Source: Acidobacteriaceae bacterium (GTDB lineage Bacteria > Acidobacteriota > Terriglobia > Terriglobales > Acidobacteriaceae). From it: 32,450 nucleotides of DNA. Shown piece after piece: positions 18,052-26,073 of the stretch; position 1 is the first letter of the stretch, and each line of letters opens with the position of its first letter. The stretch lies in NCBI GenBank assembly GCA_003165795.1, contig PMWW01000148.1, positions 16,329 through 48,778 of the forward strand, written 5' to 3'. The translations under genes were made by a program, and so were the position numbers. The notes beneath the pieces were generated by a model. That model saw only the letters and a list, made by a program, of their open reading frames with translations, did no database searches and was not told the origin of the DNA.

Positions 18052-18954
18052 GTGTTCGAAATCGTGGAAGCACGCACCTTGGCGCGAGGTATCAAGCTTT
18101 TTGTGATTGAGGCTCCCCGGATTGCCCGCAAACAGAAGCCGGGGCAGTTTGTCATCTTGCGGTTGGACGACCGTGGCGAGCGAATCCCCCTCACCATTGC
18201 CGACGCCGACGCCACCGCTGGCACCGTCACCATTGTCGTGCAGGCCATCGGCAAGACCACCATGCTGCTCAGCATGCTGGAGGCGGGCGACTCCATCCTC
18301 GACATGGTCGGTCCTCTCGGCAAGCCCTCTGAAATCGAAAACTTCGGCACCGCGGTGGTCGTCAGCGGCAGCGTCGGCACGGCGATGGCTTATCCCACGG
18401 CTCGCGAGCTGAAGCGCGCCGGGAACAAGGTCATCTCCATCGTTGGGGCGCGCAGCAAGGACCTGCTGGTGCTGGAAGAGGAGGTCCGCGCGGTCAGCGA
18501 CGAGACCTACGTGGTGACTGACGACGGCAGCTATGGCGACAAGGGCCTGGTCACCGACAAGCTGAAAGAACTGGTCGCCGCCGGCCAGGTCAATTATGTG
18601 CTTGCCGTCGGCCCGGTGCCCATGATGCGTGCCGTGGCGAACCTCACTGCCCCTAGCAAAATCAAGACCATGGTCAGCTTGAATTCCATCATGGTCGACG
18701 GCACCGGAATGTGCGGCGGTTGCCGCGTGCTGGTCAATGACAGCAGCCAATTCGCCTGCGTGGACGGTCCCGAATTCGATGCCACCCAGGTCAACTTCGA
18801 GGTCCTGATGCAGCGTAACAACATGTACCGCGAGCAAGAGCGTGCCAGCATCGAGCGGTTGCAAGCCGATCCTGAAGCCGAGCTAAAACGGATACGCGAC
18901 AGTGTTCACAGCCACGAGTGCGCGGCGGAAGCAGCGGCGGTGAGCCATGAGTAA
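18052..18954 (+). CDS. nfnA: NfnA-like FAD/[2Fe-2S] subunit (sulfide dehydrogenase/NfnA family)
   Basis: A 300-residue ferredoxin-NADP-reductase-fold protein. KPGQFVILRLDD...RIPLTIAD is the FAD domain, and GTAVVVSGSVGTAMAYP with VGARSKDLL the NAD(H) domain. The C-terminal D216-GTGM-C221-GG-C224...C236 ligands match the Asp plus three-Cys [2Fe-2S] site described in NfnA. In complex with the next protein it forms NAD-dependent ferredoxin:NADP+ oxidoreductase (NfnAB), which bifurcates electrons from NADPH to NAD+ and ferredoxin; the same family includes SudB. The GTG at 18052 has a strong GGAGG site. It overlaps nfnB by 8 bases. The C-terminal 40 residues are a charged helical tail. Whether it bifurcates cannot be read from the sequence. 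Confidence 0.87.
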   Translation: MFEIVEARTLARGIKLFVIEAPRIARKQKPGQFVILRLDDRGERIPLTIADADATAGTVTIVVQAIGKTTMLLSMLEAGDSILDMVGPLGKPSEIENFGTAVVVSGSVGTAMAYPTARELKRAGNKVISIVGARSKDLLVLEEEVRAVSDETYVVTDDGSYGDKGLVTDKLKELVAAGQVNYVLAVGPVPMMRAVANLTAPSKIKTMVSLNSIMVDGTGMCGGCRVLVNDSSQFACVDGPEFDATQVNFEVLMQRNNMYREQERASIERLQADPEAELKRIRDSVHSHECAAEAAAVSHE

Positions 18955-20413
18955 TCCTCCAACCAAAGTCCCTAGCCACAATCCTCTCCCGAACAAAGAG
19001 CGCGTCAAACTGCCGCGCCAGCGCGTTCCCGAGCAGGAGCCGCAGGTCCGTGCCCACAACTTCCAGGAAGTGAATCTCGGCTTTCCCGAGGAGCAGGCCC
19101 GGCAGGAATCGCTGCGTTGTATCGAGTGCAGCAAGCCGGGATGCATCGAGAAGTGCCCCGTCTCGGTCGACATCCGCGCAGTCATCGATCTCATCCTGGC
19201 CGGGGACTACCTGGGCGCAGCGTCGAAAGTCCGTGAAGACAATGCGCTGCCCGCGATCACCGGCCGCGTCTGTCCGGTCGACGATCAGTGCGAGTCAGGT
19301 TGCGTGCTGGGTAAGAAGGGCGAACCGGTTGGAATTGCCTACCTGGAGCGGTTTGTCGCCGACTGGGAGCGCGAAACGGGACAATTCGGATCTCCTGTAT
19401 CCGCGCCCGCTACCGGCAAGAAGGTCGGCCTTGTTGGCAGCGGCCCTGCGAGTTTGGCTTGCGCCGGCGATCTCATCCAGATGGGTCACCAGGTGCATGT
19501 TTTTGAAGCTCTCCATGAGCTGGGCGGCGTTCTGGTCTATGGCATTCCAGAGTTTCGCTTGCCGAAGGAGATCGTCCGCCACGAAATTCACGTGCTGCAG
19601 CGTCGCGGGGTGGTCTTCGAGACCAACGTCGTGGTGGGCAAGACAGTCACCATCGACGAACTGATGCAGGACGAAGGCTTCGACGCCATGTTCATCGCTA
19701 CCGGCGCCGGCCTGCCGCGCTTCCTGAAAGTCCCCGGTGAGCATTTCAACGGCGTCTATTCCGCCAATGAATTCCTTACCCGGGTGAACCTGATGCGGGC
19801 TTACCGCTTCCCCGAATTCGACGAGCCCCTTTACCCCTGCACAGACCGCGATGTAATCGTGGTCGGCGGCGGCAACACCGCCATGGATTCGGTGCGTAGC
19901 GCGTTGCGCCTGGGCGCGCGCAGTGCCAGCATCTTCTACCGTCGGACCTTGGTAGAGATGCCTGCCCGCAAGGAAGAAGTACACCATGCCAAAGATGAGG
20001 GTGTTCACTTTGAAATGCTGGTGAACCCGGTGGAGTTTCTCGGCGACGAGAAGGGTAATCTTACCGCCGTGAAGTGCATCCGCCAGGAACTGGGTGAGCC
20101 CGACGACTCCGGCCGTCGCAGTCCCGTCCCGGTCAATGGATCGGAGTTCGTCACGCCGTGTTCAGTTGCGATTATCGCGGCGGGCACGTCGGCGAATCCT
20201 CTCATCCAGTCGACGACGCCGGGATTGGCTACCACCAAGCGCGGCTACATTTCCGCCAACGAAGAAACGCTCGCGACATCGAAGCCGGGCGTCTTCGCCG
20301 GCGGCGACATCGTAACTGGCGGCGCGACGGTAATTCTCGCCATGGGCGCCGGCCGAAAAGCAGCAAAGTCGATCAATGCCTATTTGACTGGGCTGGTAGT
20401 GGTTCCGAACTGA
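18947..20413 (+). CDS. nfnB: NfnB-like subunit (NADPH-dependent, GltD family)
   Basis: A 488-residue flavo-iron-sulfur protein of the glutamate synthase small-subunit family. The N-terminal Fe-S part has C58-C61-C66-C70 (CIECSKPGCIEKC) and C109, C115, C119 (CPVDDQCESGC). The FAD motif is GSGPASLACAGDL, with ELGGVLVYGIPEFRLPK after it, and the NADPH motif is VVGGGNTAMDSVRSALRLGA. The C-terminus has GVFAGGDIVTGGATVILAMGAGR. Alone this family can be GltD, but pairing with an overlapping NfnA gene and no gltB nearby favours NfnB/SudA. It would supply reduced ferredoxin or balance NAD(P)H pools in the cytosol. The start overlaps the nfnA stop (ATGAGTAA). Confidence 0.88.
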   Translation: MSNPPTKVPSHNPLPNKERVKLPRQRVPEQEPQVRAHNFQEVNLGFPEEQARQESLRCIECSKPGCIEKCPVSVDIRAVIDLILAGDYLGAASKVREDNALPAITGRVCPVDDQCESGCVLGKKGEPVGIAYLERFVADWERETGQFGSPVSAPATGKKVGLVGSGPASLACAGDLIQMGHQVHVFEALHELGGVLVYGIPEFRLPKEIVRHEIHVLQRRGVVFETNVVVGKTVTIDELMQDEGFDAMFIATGAGLPRFLKVPGEHFNGVYSANEFLTRVNLMRAYRFPEFDEPLYPCTDRDVIVVGGGNTAMDSVRSALRLGARSASIFYRRTLVEMPARKEEVHHAKDEGVHFEMLVNPVEFLGDEKGNLTAVKCIRQELGEPDDSGRRSPVPVNGSEFVTPCSVAIIAAGTSANPLIQSTTPGLATTKRGYISANEETLATSKPGVFAGGDIVTGGATVILAMGAGRKAAKSINAYLTGLVVVPN

Positions 20414-20712
20414 GGAAAGCAGTCAGCGATCAGCAGTCAGCGATCAGCATTCAGCATTCGACCCGTACGGCCTTATTCGTAGCTGGTTTCTGAAGACGTG
20501 ATAGTCCGCCCGCATTCGCGGGACGGGAGTTTGCCTGGAATCGCGACAGCGTGACACACAGCGCTTGCGATTGTTGTTAAGCGCTGCCCCAGAGCGGAAT
20601 TCCACACGAGTTTGAAACGGCCGCCAGACCCGCGCCCTCCCAGGCCAGGCTGGGGATTCATCCTGGTTGGTTCTGGGCTAGATGATCGGGTCCCGTGGCG
20701 GGACGGGATCGA
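20414..20712. other. Convergent intergenic region
   Basis: Lies between the ends of nfnB (plus) and the ATP-grasp gene (minus). It contains the short tandem repeat at 20421-20460 and a CCCGC-ATTC-GCGGG hairpin near 20508-20522 that may act in termination. No gene is recognised. Confidence 0.45.
20421..20460. repeat. Short tandem repeat, 14-bp unit
   Basis: AGTCAGCGATCAGC occurs twice in tandem (20421-20434 and 20435-20448) and is followed by a partial, diverged copy (ATTCAGCATTC). It lies directly after the nfnB stop. Confidence 0.8.
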
Positions 20713-21903
20713 TCACTCCCACAGCGCCGCCGAGCCGCCTACCCATTCCAGGTTCTTGTTGTGATCGACGCCCATCATGATGCCGCGTCCCATGCGCACC
20801 AGCGGTAGCACTGGCGTTAGCTCGCCGCCTTCGGGCCACACAAACATCATGCGAATTTCCATCTGTGTCGCCCCGTGCGGAGTCTGGATCACCGGCTCGA
20901 ACTGCACCCGCTCCTGCAAGATGTAATTGTGGCGTTGCTCGACCGGGATCGCATCGATGTCGGCTTGCGTCGGCGTAAACTTGATCCCCACTCCAGCAAA
21001 CGAATACAGCGGCTTGAGCAGGTAGTTTTCGTTATCTTTCGGAAGCTCGCGAACCTCATCGAGGAACCACGTCTTGGGCACGCATCGGTGCTTCAAATAC
21101 GGAATCGAAAACTTGCTGATGCGGAAATACCAGTTGGGGTGTCCGGCCCACTCGACGTCAAGCTCGTCGCGCAAATCAAACGGCAGCGTCACTCCCTTGC
21201 GCTCCAGTTCATCCACGATGCAGCGGTTATAAATGCGCCTCACCTCGATCTCGCGACCATCCTTGCTGTAAACAAGCTGTTTCCCACGCTTCTTCAGCGA
21301 CAAAATATCAACCACTGCGATCCCCAGTTCGCGCTGCATGACCAGGAAATCGGGCAGCGTCTTCTGCTGTTCCGGATCAATCTCCATCAGGATCACGTTT
21401 TCGGGATCGTGATCGGCAACGATGAGCTGTCGCATCAGCTTCCAATATGAGTGGTGATCGTGACCGCTGAGGTAGATGCCCAGATCAGGCGACAAACCGT
21501 ATGACTCAACATACTGATGTGCGGCTCTTGGCTGGTATCCATAAAGAGAAGGGAAAGCTTGCAACTCGACGAGCTTCGGCTCCAGTTCTCCACTGGCACT
21601 GCGCACTAACCCGAAATCTATCTGCACGAACATCGGCAGCGGAGATTCTTTCGGGACGTTATATTGTGGGGGGACAGACGCATCGGAGGCGCGCCGGTAT
21701 TCGGGATTGTCTACCAGTTGCGCAACGAGTTCACGCCCATCCTGCGCCATCAGGTCGAGCAGGCTCCTGGGGACGAAACACGGCGTCTCCGACACGCGAA
21801 ATCCGATGTGGGTACCGCAGGCTTTATCCAGGCTCTGCAGGAGTTGCTGGTACTTCCCTGGCGTGTAATTACGGTTGAATTCCTCGCGGAGGGCGGGAAT
21901 CAT
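20713..21903 (-). CDS. ATP-grasp-fold ligase-like protein
   Basis: A 396-residue cytosolic protein. The N-terminal half has PMFVQIDFGLVRSASGELEPKLVELQAFPSLYGYQ, and a Rossmann-like middle (NVILMEIDPEQQKTLPD) leads to an ATP-grasp-type region: NYLLKPLYSFAGVGI (ATP-binding Lys), YILQERVQFEPVI (hinge) and EIRMMFVWPEGG. The end is GRGIMMGVDHNKNLEWVGG. I cannot name the family. ATP-grasp enzymes join a carboxylate to an amine or thiol through an acyl phosphate. Its ATG at 21903 lies 2 bases after the aminopeptidase stop, so it is the last gene of a five-gene operon with two other ligase-type enzymes. Confidence 0.68.
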   Translation of the reverse strand: MIPALREEFNRNYTPGKYQQLLQSLDKACGTHIGFRVSETPCFVPRSLLDLMAQDGRELVAQLVDNPEYRRASDASVPPQYNVPKESPLPMFVQIDFGLVRSASGELEPKLVELQAFPSLYGYQPRAAHQYVESYGLSPDLGIYLSGHDHHSYWKLMRQLIVADHDPENVILMEIDPEQQKTLPDFLVMQRELGIAVVDILSLKKRGKQLVYSKDGREIEVRRIYNRCIVDELERKGVTLPFDLRDELDVEWAGHPNWYFRISKFSIPYLKHRCVPKTWFLDEVRELPKDNENYLLKPLYSFAGVGIKFTPTQADIDAIPVEQRHNYILQERVQFEPVIQTPHGATQMEIRMMFVWPEGGELTPVLPLVRMGRGIMMGVDHNKNLEWVGGSAALWE

Positions 21904-21905
21904 GG

Positions 21906-22943
21906 TCAGGCCTCGATGAGGAAGCGCCCTTTCTCCATGATCTGCCGGCCGTCAACCCAGATGTCGAACTTCGTTCCCACCACGTCGATGTGCGTGCTGG
22001 AATACCACTTCGCCCCGGTATGCTCGCCGTAGGGATTGCCAAAGGCAATGTGGATGCCGGGGAACTTTTCGTCCTGAAGAATCTGTCCGATCACGTGCGT
22101 CAGCTCGATGTTGGTTCCGATAGCAAACTCGCCCACTTGGTCACTATTTTCGTCGGTGTGCGTGTAGGCCCAGAATTCCTGCTCCAACTCTTTGTTGTCG
22201 CTGGAAACTTCGGTGATGCGGTTGTTGCGCATGTGAATCGTCAGCGGCTGCCGCGCCAGGTCCTGATATTTCTCGCACAAGTAGTCGCCCACCACACCGT
22301 CGACGACGCACACGCCATTCACTTCTCCCGGCGCGGTGAAGATTTCGCCGCCGGGAAGATTGCCCCACTTGTCGCGACTGATAATGCCGCTGGTCTTGAT
22401 CCAGTGGTAGTTCGGGTTCAGCGTAGCCGTGAAATCGCTGCCCGCGGGATTGGTGGCGCGAATCTCTTTTGCCTGGGCGACGATGTCCATCACTTTACGA
22501 CTGAGCGCATCGACCTTGTTGTAGTCGGCGCGCATACCTTCCAGCATGATCTGCTTATCGATATTGACCATGTGAGCGTGCCGCATCTTGCGCCGATTCA
22601 CGATGTCGGTCATCTGCATCCGCGACTTCAGCTCATTGCGCTGCACGCGCACGGCGAAGACGCTGACCTGACTGGTCTCCATGTCCTCGGCAATCTCGGG
22701 TGGCAGATCGGTCAGTGGGCGTGGCGCCAGGTCTTCCAACACGAAGGCCTTAAACGGCGACCCCAGCTCGGTCAGTTCCTGCGCCAGGCTGGCCGCGATC
22801 TCCCGGCAGGCGTTGTCGGTAATCAGCGTGACCTTTTCCCCCGGCTGAATGCGCAGACAGGTTTGCACTGCGTTACGAGCGCCCGGAGAAAGTTCGGGAT
22901 CGAATGTTGTATGAGTGAGATCGGTGAGAACTGGTTGAATCAA
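21906..22943 (-). CDS. M29-family (AmpS/COG2309) metallo-aminopeptidase
   Basis: A 345-residue cytosolic peptidase. LPGGEIFTAP carries the first metal Glu, with GVCVVDGVVGDY after it. VGEFAIGTN carries the second Glu, and HIAFGNPYG plus STHIDVV supply the His and Asp ligands, as in M29 aminopeptidases that release N-terminal amino acids. I prefer a TTG start at 22943 (AAAGGA 6 bases before), since an alternative TTG at 22949 sits on top of the ribosome site. It is flanked by the YbdK-like ligase (58-base gap) and the ATP-grasp gene (2-base gap). It may trim or recycle the peptide product of the cluster. It is not related to the window's other peptidase-like folds. Confidence 0.83.
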   Translation of the reverse strand: MIQPVLTDLTHTTFDPELSPGARNAVQTCLRIQPGEKVTLITDNACREIAASLAQELTELGSPFKAFVLEDLAPRPLTDLPPEIAEDMETSQVSVFAVRVQRNELKSRMQMTDIVNRRKMRHAHMVNIDKQIMLEGMRADYNKVDALSRKVMDIVAQAKEIRATNPAGSDFTATLNPNYHWIKTSGIISRDKWGNLPGGEIFTAPGEVNGVCVVDGVVGDYLCEKYQDLARQPLTIHMRNNRITEVSSDNKELEQEFWAYTHTDENSDQVGEFAIGTNIELTHVIGQILQDEKFPGIHIAFGNPYGEHTGAKWYSSTHIDVVGTKFDIWVDGRQIMEKGRFLIEA

Positions 22944-23001
22944 GAACAATCCTTTCTTGCCACTCTTTTTATAATGCTGGCGCTACTTGCTCGGCGCCGT
23001 C

Positions 23002-24114
23002 TTACTCGAATACTCCGACGCGCGTCTCATTCACCATATAATCGACAACTTTCTTCAGATCGCCGGTTTCCTCGAAGACCTTCAGCTGCCGGTCGGCGCC
23101 GGTGCCCATCTTTAACATCTGGTGAATGTAATTGATTTCGTTGCGCGAGCCAAGTTCCTCCGCCGCATCGTCAATCAGTTCCAGGTATTCCAGCATCAGG
23201 TCGCGGACCGGGACCTCTTCCTCTGTTCCGAAATCGATAAGCTTGCCCTGGATCCCGTATCGCGATGCGCGAAACTTGTTCTCCATGAGGAGCGAACGGC
23301 CATAGATGCGATAGCTCTTGTTGGACGCATGCAGCTTATACAGCATGGCGATGGTCGCCTGAATCAGCGCCGCGATTGCCACGGTTTCATCCAGCCGCAT
23401 CGGGATATCGCACACCCGCACCTCCAGCGTGTGAAAAAATGGATGCGGCCGGATGTCCCACCATATCTTCTTGCCGTTGTCGATGCAATTGGTCTTCACC
23501 AGCAGGGCAACAAAGTTCTCATAGTCGGACCAGTTGGCGAAGGTGTCGGGAATTCCGGTGCGGGGAAAGCGCTCAAATACTTTGCAGCGGTATGACTTAA
23601 ATCCGGAATTCATGCCCATCCAAAAGGGCGAGTTGGTGGAGAGCGCCAGGATGTGCGGCAGAAAATACCGCATGGAATTCATGATGTGGATGGCAGTATT
23701 GCGGTCTTCAATGCCGATGTGCACGTGCAGTCCGAAAACTAGGTTGGCGCGCGCAATCAGCTGCATGTCCTCAACCACCCGCGCATAGCGCTCGTCGGGA
23801 TAGATCTCCTGCAACTTCCAGTCGGAGAATGGATGGGTACTACCTGCCGCCAGCAACATACCGTGCTCGCTGGCCAAGCTAATCATTTCGCGGCGCAAAG
23901 ACTGTATGTTCTCCCGCGCTTCCTTGATGTCCTTGCAAACCCGGGTGCCTACCTCGATGACGGACTGGTGCATCTCCGGCTTCACCGCTTCATGCAGTGC
24001 CAGCTTGGCCTTGGGAAGAATCTCCGATTGAATGTGCGAACGGAGATCGCGCGTCTCCGGATCAATCGTCTGATATTCCTCTTCAATCCCGATGCTCAGG
24101 CTTGGCCGGTCCAT
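23002..24114 (-). CDS. Carboxylate-amine ligase of the GCS2/YbdK family
   Basis: A 370-residue enzyme of the glutamine-synthetase-like fold. It begins SLSIGIEEEYQTIDPET, the hallmark Glu cluster of family 2 glutamate-cysteine ligases. It continues with QSVIEVGTRVCKDIKEA, LLAAGSTHPFSDWKLQ, FGLHVHIGIED (His-x-His metal site), PFFHTLEVRVCDIPMRLDET and NKFRASRYGIQGKLIDF. Members ligate glutamate or another carboxylate to an amine using ATP; YbdK has weak glutamate-cysteine ligase activity and the true substrate is unclear. The ATG at 24114 follows the ATP-grasp stop by 5 bases with AAGGAG as ribosome site. With bshC elsewhere in the window, glutathione synthesis is not the expected role. Confidence 0.88.
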   Translation of the reverse strand: MDRPSLSIGIEEEYQTIDPETRDLRSHIQSEILPKAKLALHEAVKPEMHQSVIEVGTRVCKDIKEARENIQSLRREMISLASEHGMLLAAGSTHPFSDWKLQEIYPDERYARVVEDMQLIARANLVFGLHVHIGIEDRNTAIHIMNSMRYFLPHILALSTNSPFWMGMNSGFKSYRCKVFERFPRTGIPDTFANWSDYENFVALLVKTNCIDNGKKIWWDIRPHPFFHTLEVRVCDIPMRLDETVAIAALIQATIAMLYKLHASNKSYRIYGRSLLMENKFRASRYGIQGKLIDFGTEEEVPVRDLMLEYLELIDDAAEELGSRNEINYIHQMLKMGTGADRQLKVFEETGDLKKVVDYMVNETRVGVFE

Positions 24115-24119
24115 CTGGT

Positions 24120-25142
24120 TTACTCCTTGCCTACGCGCTTCCTAACCTGCTTGGATACCACCGCAGGCTTCGATGCTGGGTCCTTCGTCTTGGAATCCGC
24201 TTCCGCCGTGTAGCCGCTTAGAAATGCGCTCCAGCGATACTCTGGAGCCACGCCAGCCTGTTGCTTGGCTTTACGAATCGCTAGTTCCGCCACGGCATTC
24301 ACGATCCAGTCAAAACTTTCCTGACCGACTGAGTTTACATCAGCATCGGGCGCAGGATTCATGAAGTCGATGGCATACGGAATCCCATCCTCGCAGGCGA
24401 ACTCCACGGTGTTCAGATCGTAACCCAGAGCGCGACACAGAGTGAGCGAATCGCGCTCCACCCGCGCGATCAGCTTGGGATCGGTTGGCGGCGGGTCCTT
24501 CACGTAGCGTTCGTGAAACGGCAGCGACGGATCGTAGTGCATAATATGCACCTTCTGCTGGCCGACGACGTAGCAGCGGAAATATTCCTTGAACTTCACA
24601 CCGCGCTGCAGCGTCATGCACAGATCGCGCGACTGATCATAGGCATTGAAGAACTCTTCCGGCGAATTGACCTTGTACACGTTCTTCCAGCCGCCGCCGT
24701 CGAAGGGCTTCAGGAACGCGGGAAAGCCAACGTAGCTGAAGATGCTGTCCCAAGGCATGGGGTATTGCAGGTTGCGCATGGAGCGGTCCGTCGTACCTGC
24801 CGGATGCTCCTTGTGCGGGATCAAGACGGTGGGCGGAATCGCCACGCCCAGCTTTTCGCCAAGTGCATAGTTGAAGAACTTGTCGTCGGCGCTCCACCAG
24901 AAAGGATTGTTGATGACGATGGTGCCTGACAGCGCTGCGTTCTTCAGATAGGCGCGGTAAAACGGAATGTCGTGCGAGATACGATCGATAATCACCTGGT
25001 AGGGAGAAGGCTCGGCCATCCGCACCTCGCCGACGGTAGCCAGCTCGGCCTGGATGTCAGGCTCGCCCATGGAGTTGATCTTGTCGACCAACGCCGGCGG
25101 AAACGTGGTCTCCATACCAAATATGATTCCGATTTTCTTCAC
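24120..25142 (-). CDS. ATP-grasp (RimK/D-Ala-D-Ala-ligase-like) ligase
   Basis: A 340-residue ATP-grasp enzyme. An N-terminal Rossmann-like start (KKIGIIFGMETTFP) is followed by VGFPAFLKPFDGGGWKNVYKV (ATP-binding Lys and Gly loop), EYFRCYVVG (conserved Arg) and TVEFACEDGIPYAIDFMNPAPDAD, the Mg-binding Glu/Asp/Asn end. The C-terminal 20 residues are Lys-rich. The GTG at 25142 has AAGGAG 6 bases upstream and begins VKKIGIIFG; the open frame continues upstream to 25565 but that part is low-complexity antisense to the esterase. Together with the YbdK-like ligase it could build a short gamma-linked or isopeptide product. The substrate is unknown. Confidence 0.8.
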   Translation of the reverse strand: MKKIGIIFGMETTFPPALVDKINSMGEPDIQAELATVGEVRMAEPSPYQVIIDRISHDIPFYRAYLKNAALSGTIVINNPFWWSADDKFFNYALGEKLGVAIPPTVLIPHKEHPAGTTDRSMRNLQYPMPWDSIFSYVGFPAFLKPFDGGGWKNVYKVNSPEEFFNAYDQSRDLCMTLQRGVKFKEYFRCYVVGQQKVHIMHYDPSLPFHERYVKDPPPTDPKLIARVERDSLTLCRALGYDLNTVEFACEDGIPYAIDFMNPAPDADVNSVGQESFDWIVNAVAELAIRKAKQQAGVAPEYRWSAFLSGYTAEADSKTKDPASKPAVVSKQVRKRVGKE

Positions 25143-25290
25143 GACTGCTCCTTGGCGAGCGACACGAGTCCTGTCTTGCCGGTTCGCTGCTTTATGTGGG
25201 AAGGCCCGGGAAACGTGCGAGGGGCGCACTACAACTCCAAATATTGTAGGCGAAACAGCCCGAAATGAGTAGGGGACACGCGCCCTTCGG

Positions 25291-25995
25291 CTATCCCAGG
25301 TAAGCCCGCGCCATGGGCCGCCACCACGGCCAATCGTGATAGCTCTGGTCGCCCCACACGTACATTTCATGCCGGATGCCGCGCGAGCCCAGGATCGCTG
25401 CCATTCGACTATTGTCGTTCCAGCACATGTCCCATTCGCCGGTCGACAGCACGGTGCGCATATGGTTATAGCGCCAGCCATCGGTGCAGTTCGCCAGGTA
25501 GTCCGGCGGGTTGTTGAAGTACGCATCCTCGCTGTACCAGCCGTCGAGAAATTTCTTGATGTCAAAAGCTCCGGCCATGCTAACGCAATCGGTCACTTTG
25601 TCGGGATGGCGGAAGGCGAAGTTCAAGGCGTGGTAGGCGCCAAAACTGCAGCCGGTAACGATGGTCCGTGGGTTCCAGTTCTTGCGCCACATCAGTGGAA
25701 TCACGTCGTTCAGAATGTAGCGTTCGTATTGCAGATGCCGCTGCACCCGCCAGTAAGGATGCGCCCTTTTGTTGTACCAGCTTTCGCTGTCAACGCTATC
25801 GACGCAGTAAATCTGCAGTTGCCCGGCATCCAGCCGGTCAGCCACTGCGGCAACCATCTTGTTGTCTTCGTACTCGTAGAATCTACCTTGAGAAGTGGGG
25901 AAGACGATGACCTTCGGACCATCGTGGCCGAAGACCAGCATGTCCATGTCGCGTTGCAGGTCATTGGACCACCAACGATGATATTCACGATTCAC
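25291..25995 (-). CDS. Esterase-family alpha/beta hydrolase
   Basis: A 234-residue putative esterase. It begins MNREYHRWWSNDLQRDMDML, then VFGHDGPKVIVFPTSQGRFYEYED, a family N-terminal pattern. The nucleophile elbow is G-C-S117-F-G (VTGCSFGAYHAL), and the likely catalytic His is in GDQSYHDWPWW. No signal peptide is seen. I chose the GTG at 25995 (AGGGG 10 bases upstream) over a GTG at 26034, which lacks a site. It is the first gene of the operon, 148 bases before the ATP-grasp gene; that gap has no clear promoter. The divergent gene at 26074 encodes another esterase-type hydrolase. Confidence 0.8.
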   Translation of the reverse strand: MNREYHRWWSNDLQRDMDMLVFGHDGPKVIVFPTSQGRFYEYEDNKMVAAVADRLDAGQLQIYCVDSVDSESWYNKRAHPYWRVQRHLQYERYILNDVIPLMWRKNWNPRTIVTGCSFGAYHALNFAFRHPDKVTDCVSMAGAFDIKKFLDGWYSEDAYFNNPPDYLANCTDGWRYNHMRTVLSTGEWDMCWNDNSRMAAILGSRGIRHEMYVWGDQSYHDWPWWRPMARAYLG

Positions 25996-26024
25996 TTTGT
26001 TTAAGCCCCTGACGGAGAGATTGG

Positions 26025-26052
26025 TTGCAAGCACACCAGCGTTTGGTAATCT
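26025..26052 (+). promoter_or_regulatory. Possible promoter of the divergent esterase gene
   Basis: TTGCAA (26025-26030) and TAATCT (26047-26052) with a 16-base spacer, 21 bases before the ATG at 26074. The match is moderate. It lies in the 78-base divergent interval between the two esterase genes. Confidence 0.3.
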
Positions 26053-26073
26053 GGGAATCCAACATTCTACAGG

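Noticed and set aside
17926-18864. Minus-strand open frame (312 codons) over nfnA
   Set aside because: Antisense of a gene with conserved flavin and Fe-S motifs; residues are His/Asp-rich and no motif is seen.
21990-23135. Long plus-strand open frame (381 codons)
   Set aside because: It lies antisense to the M29 aminopeptidase, whose motifs and operon context are clear. Composition is Val/His/Arg-rich, as expected from the complementary strand of GC-rich genes.
25336-26004. Plus-strand open frame (222 codons) over the first esterase
   Set aside because: Antisense to the esterase, which has the G-C-S-F-G nucleophile motif.
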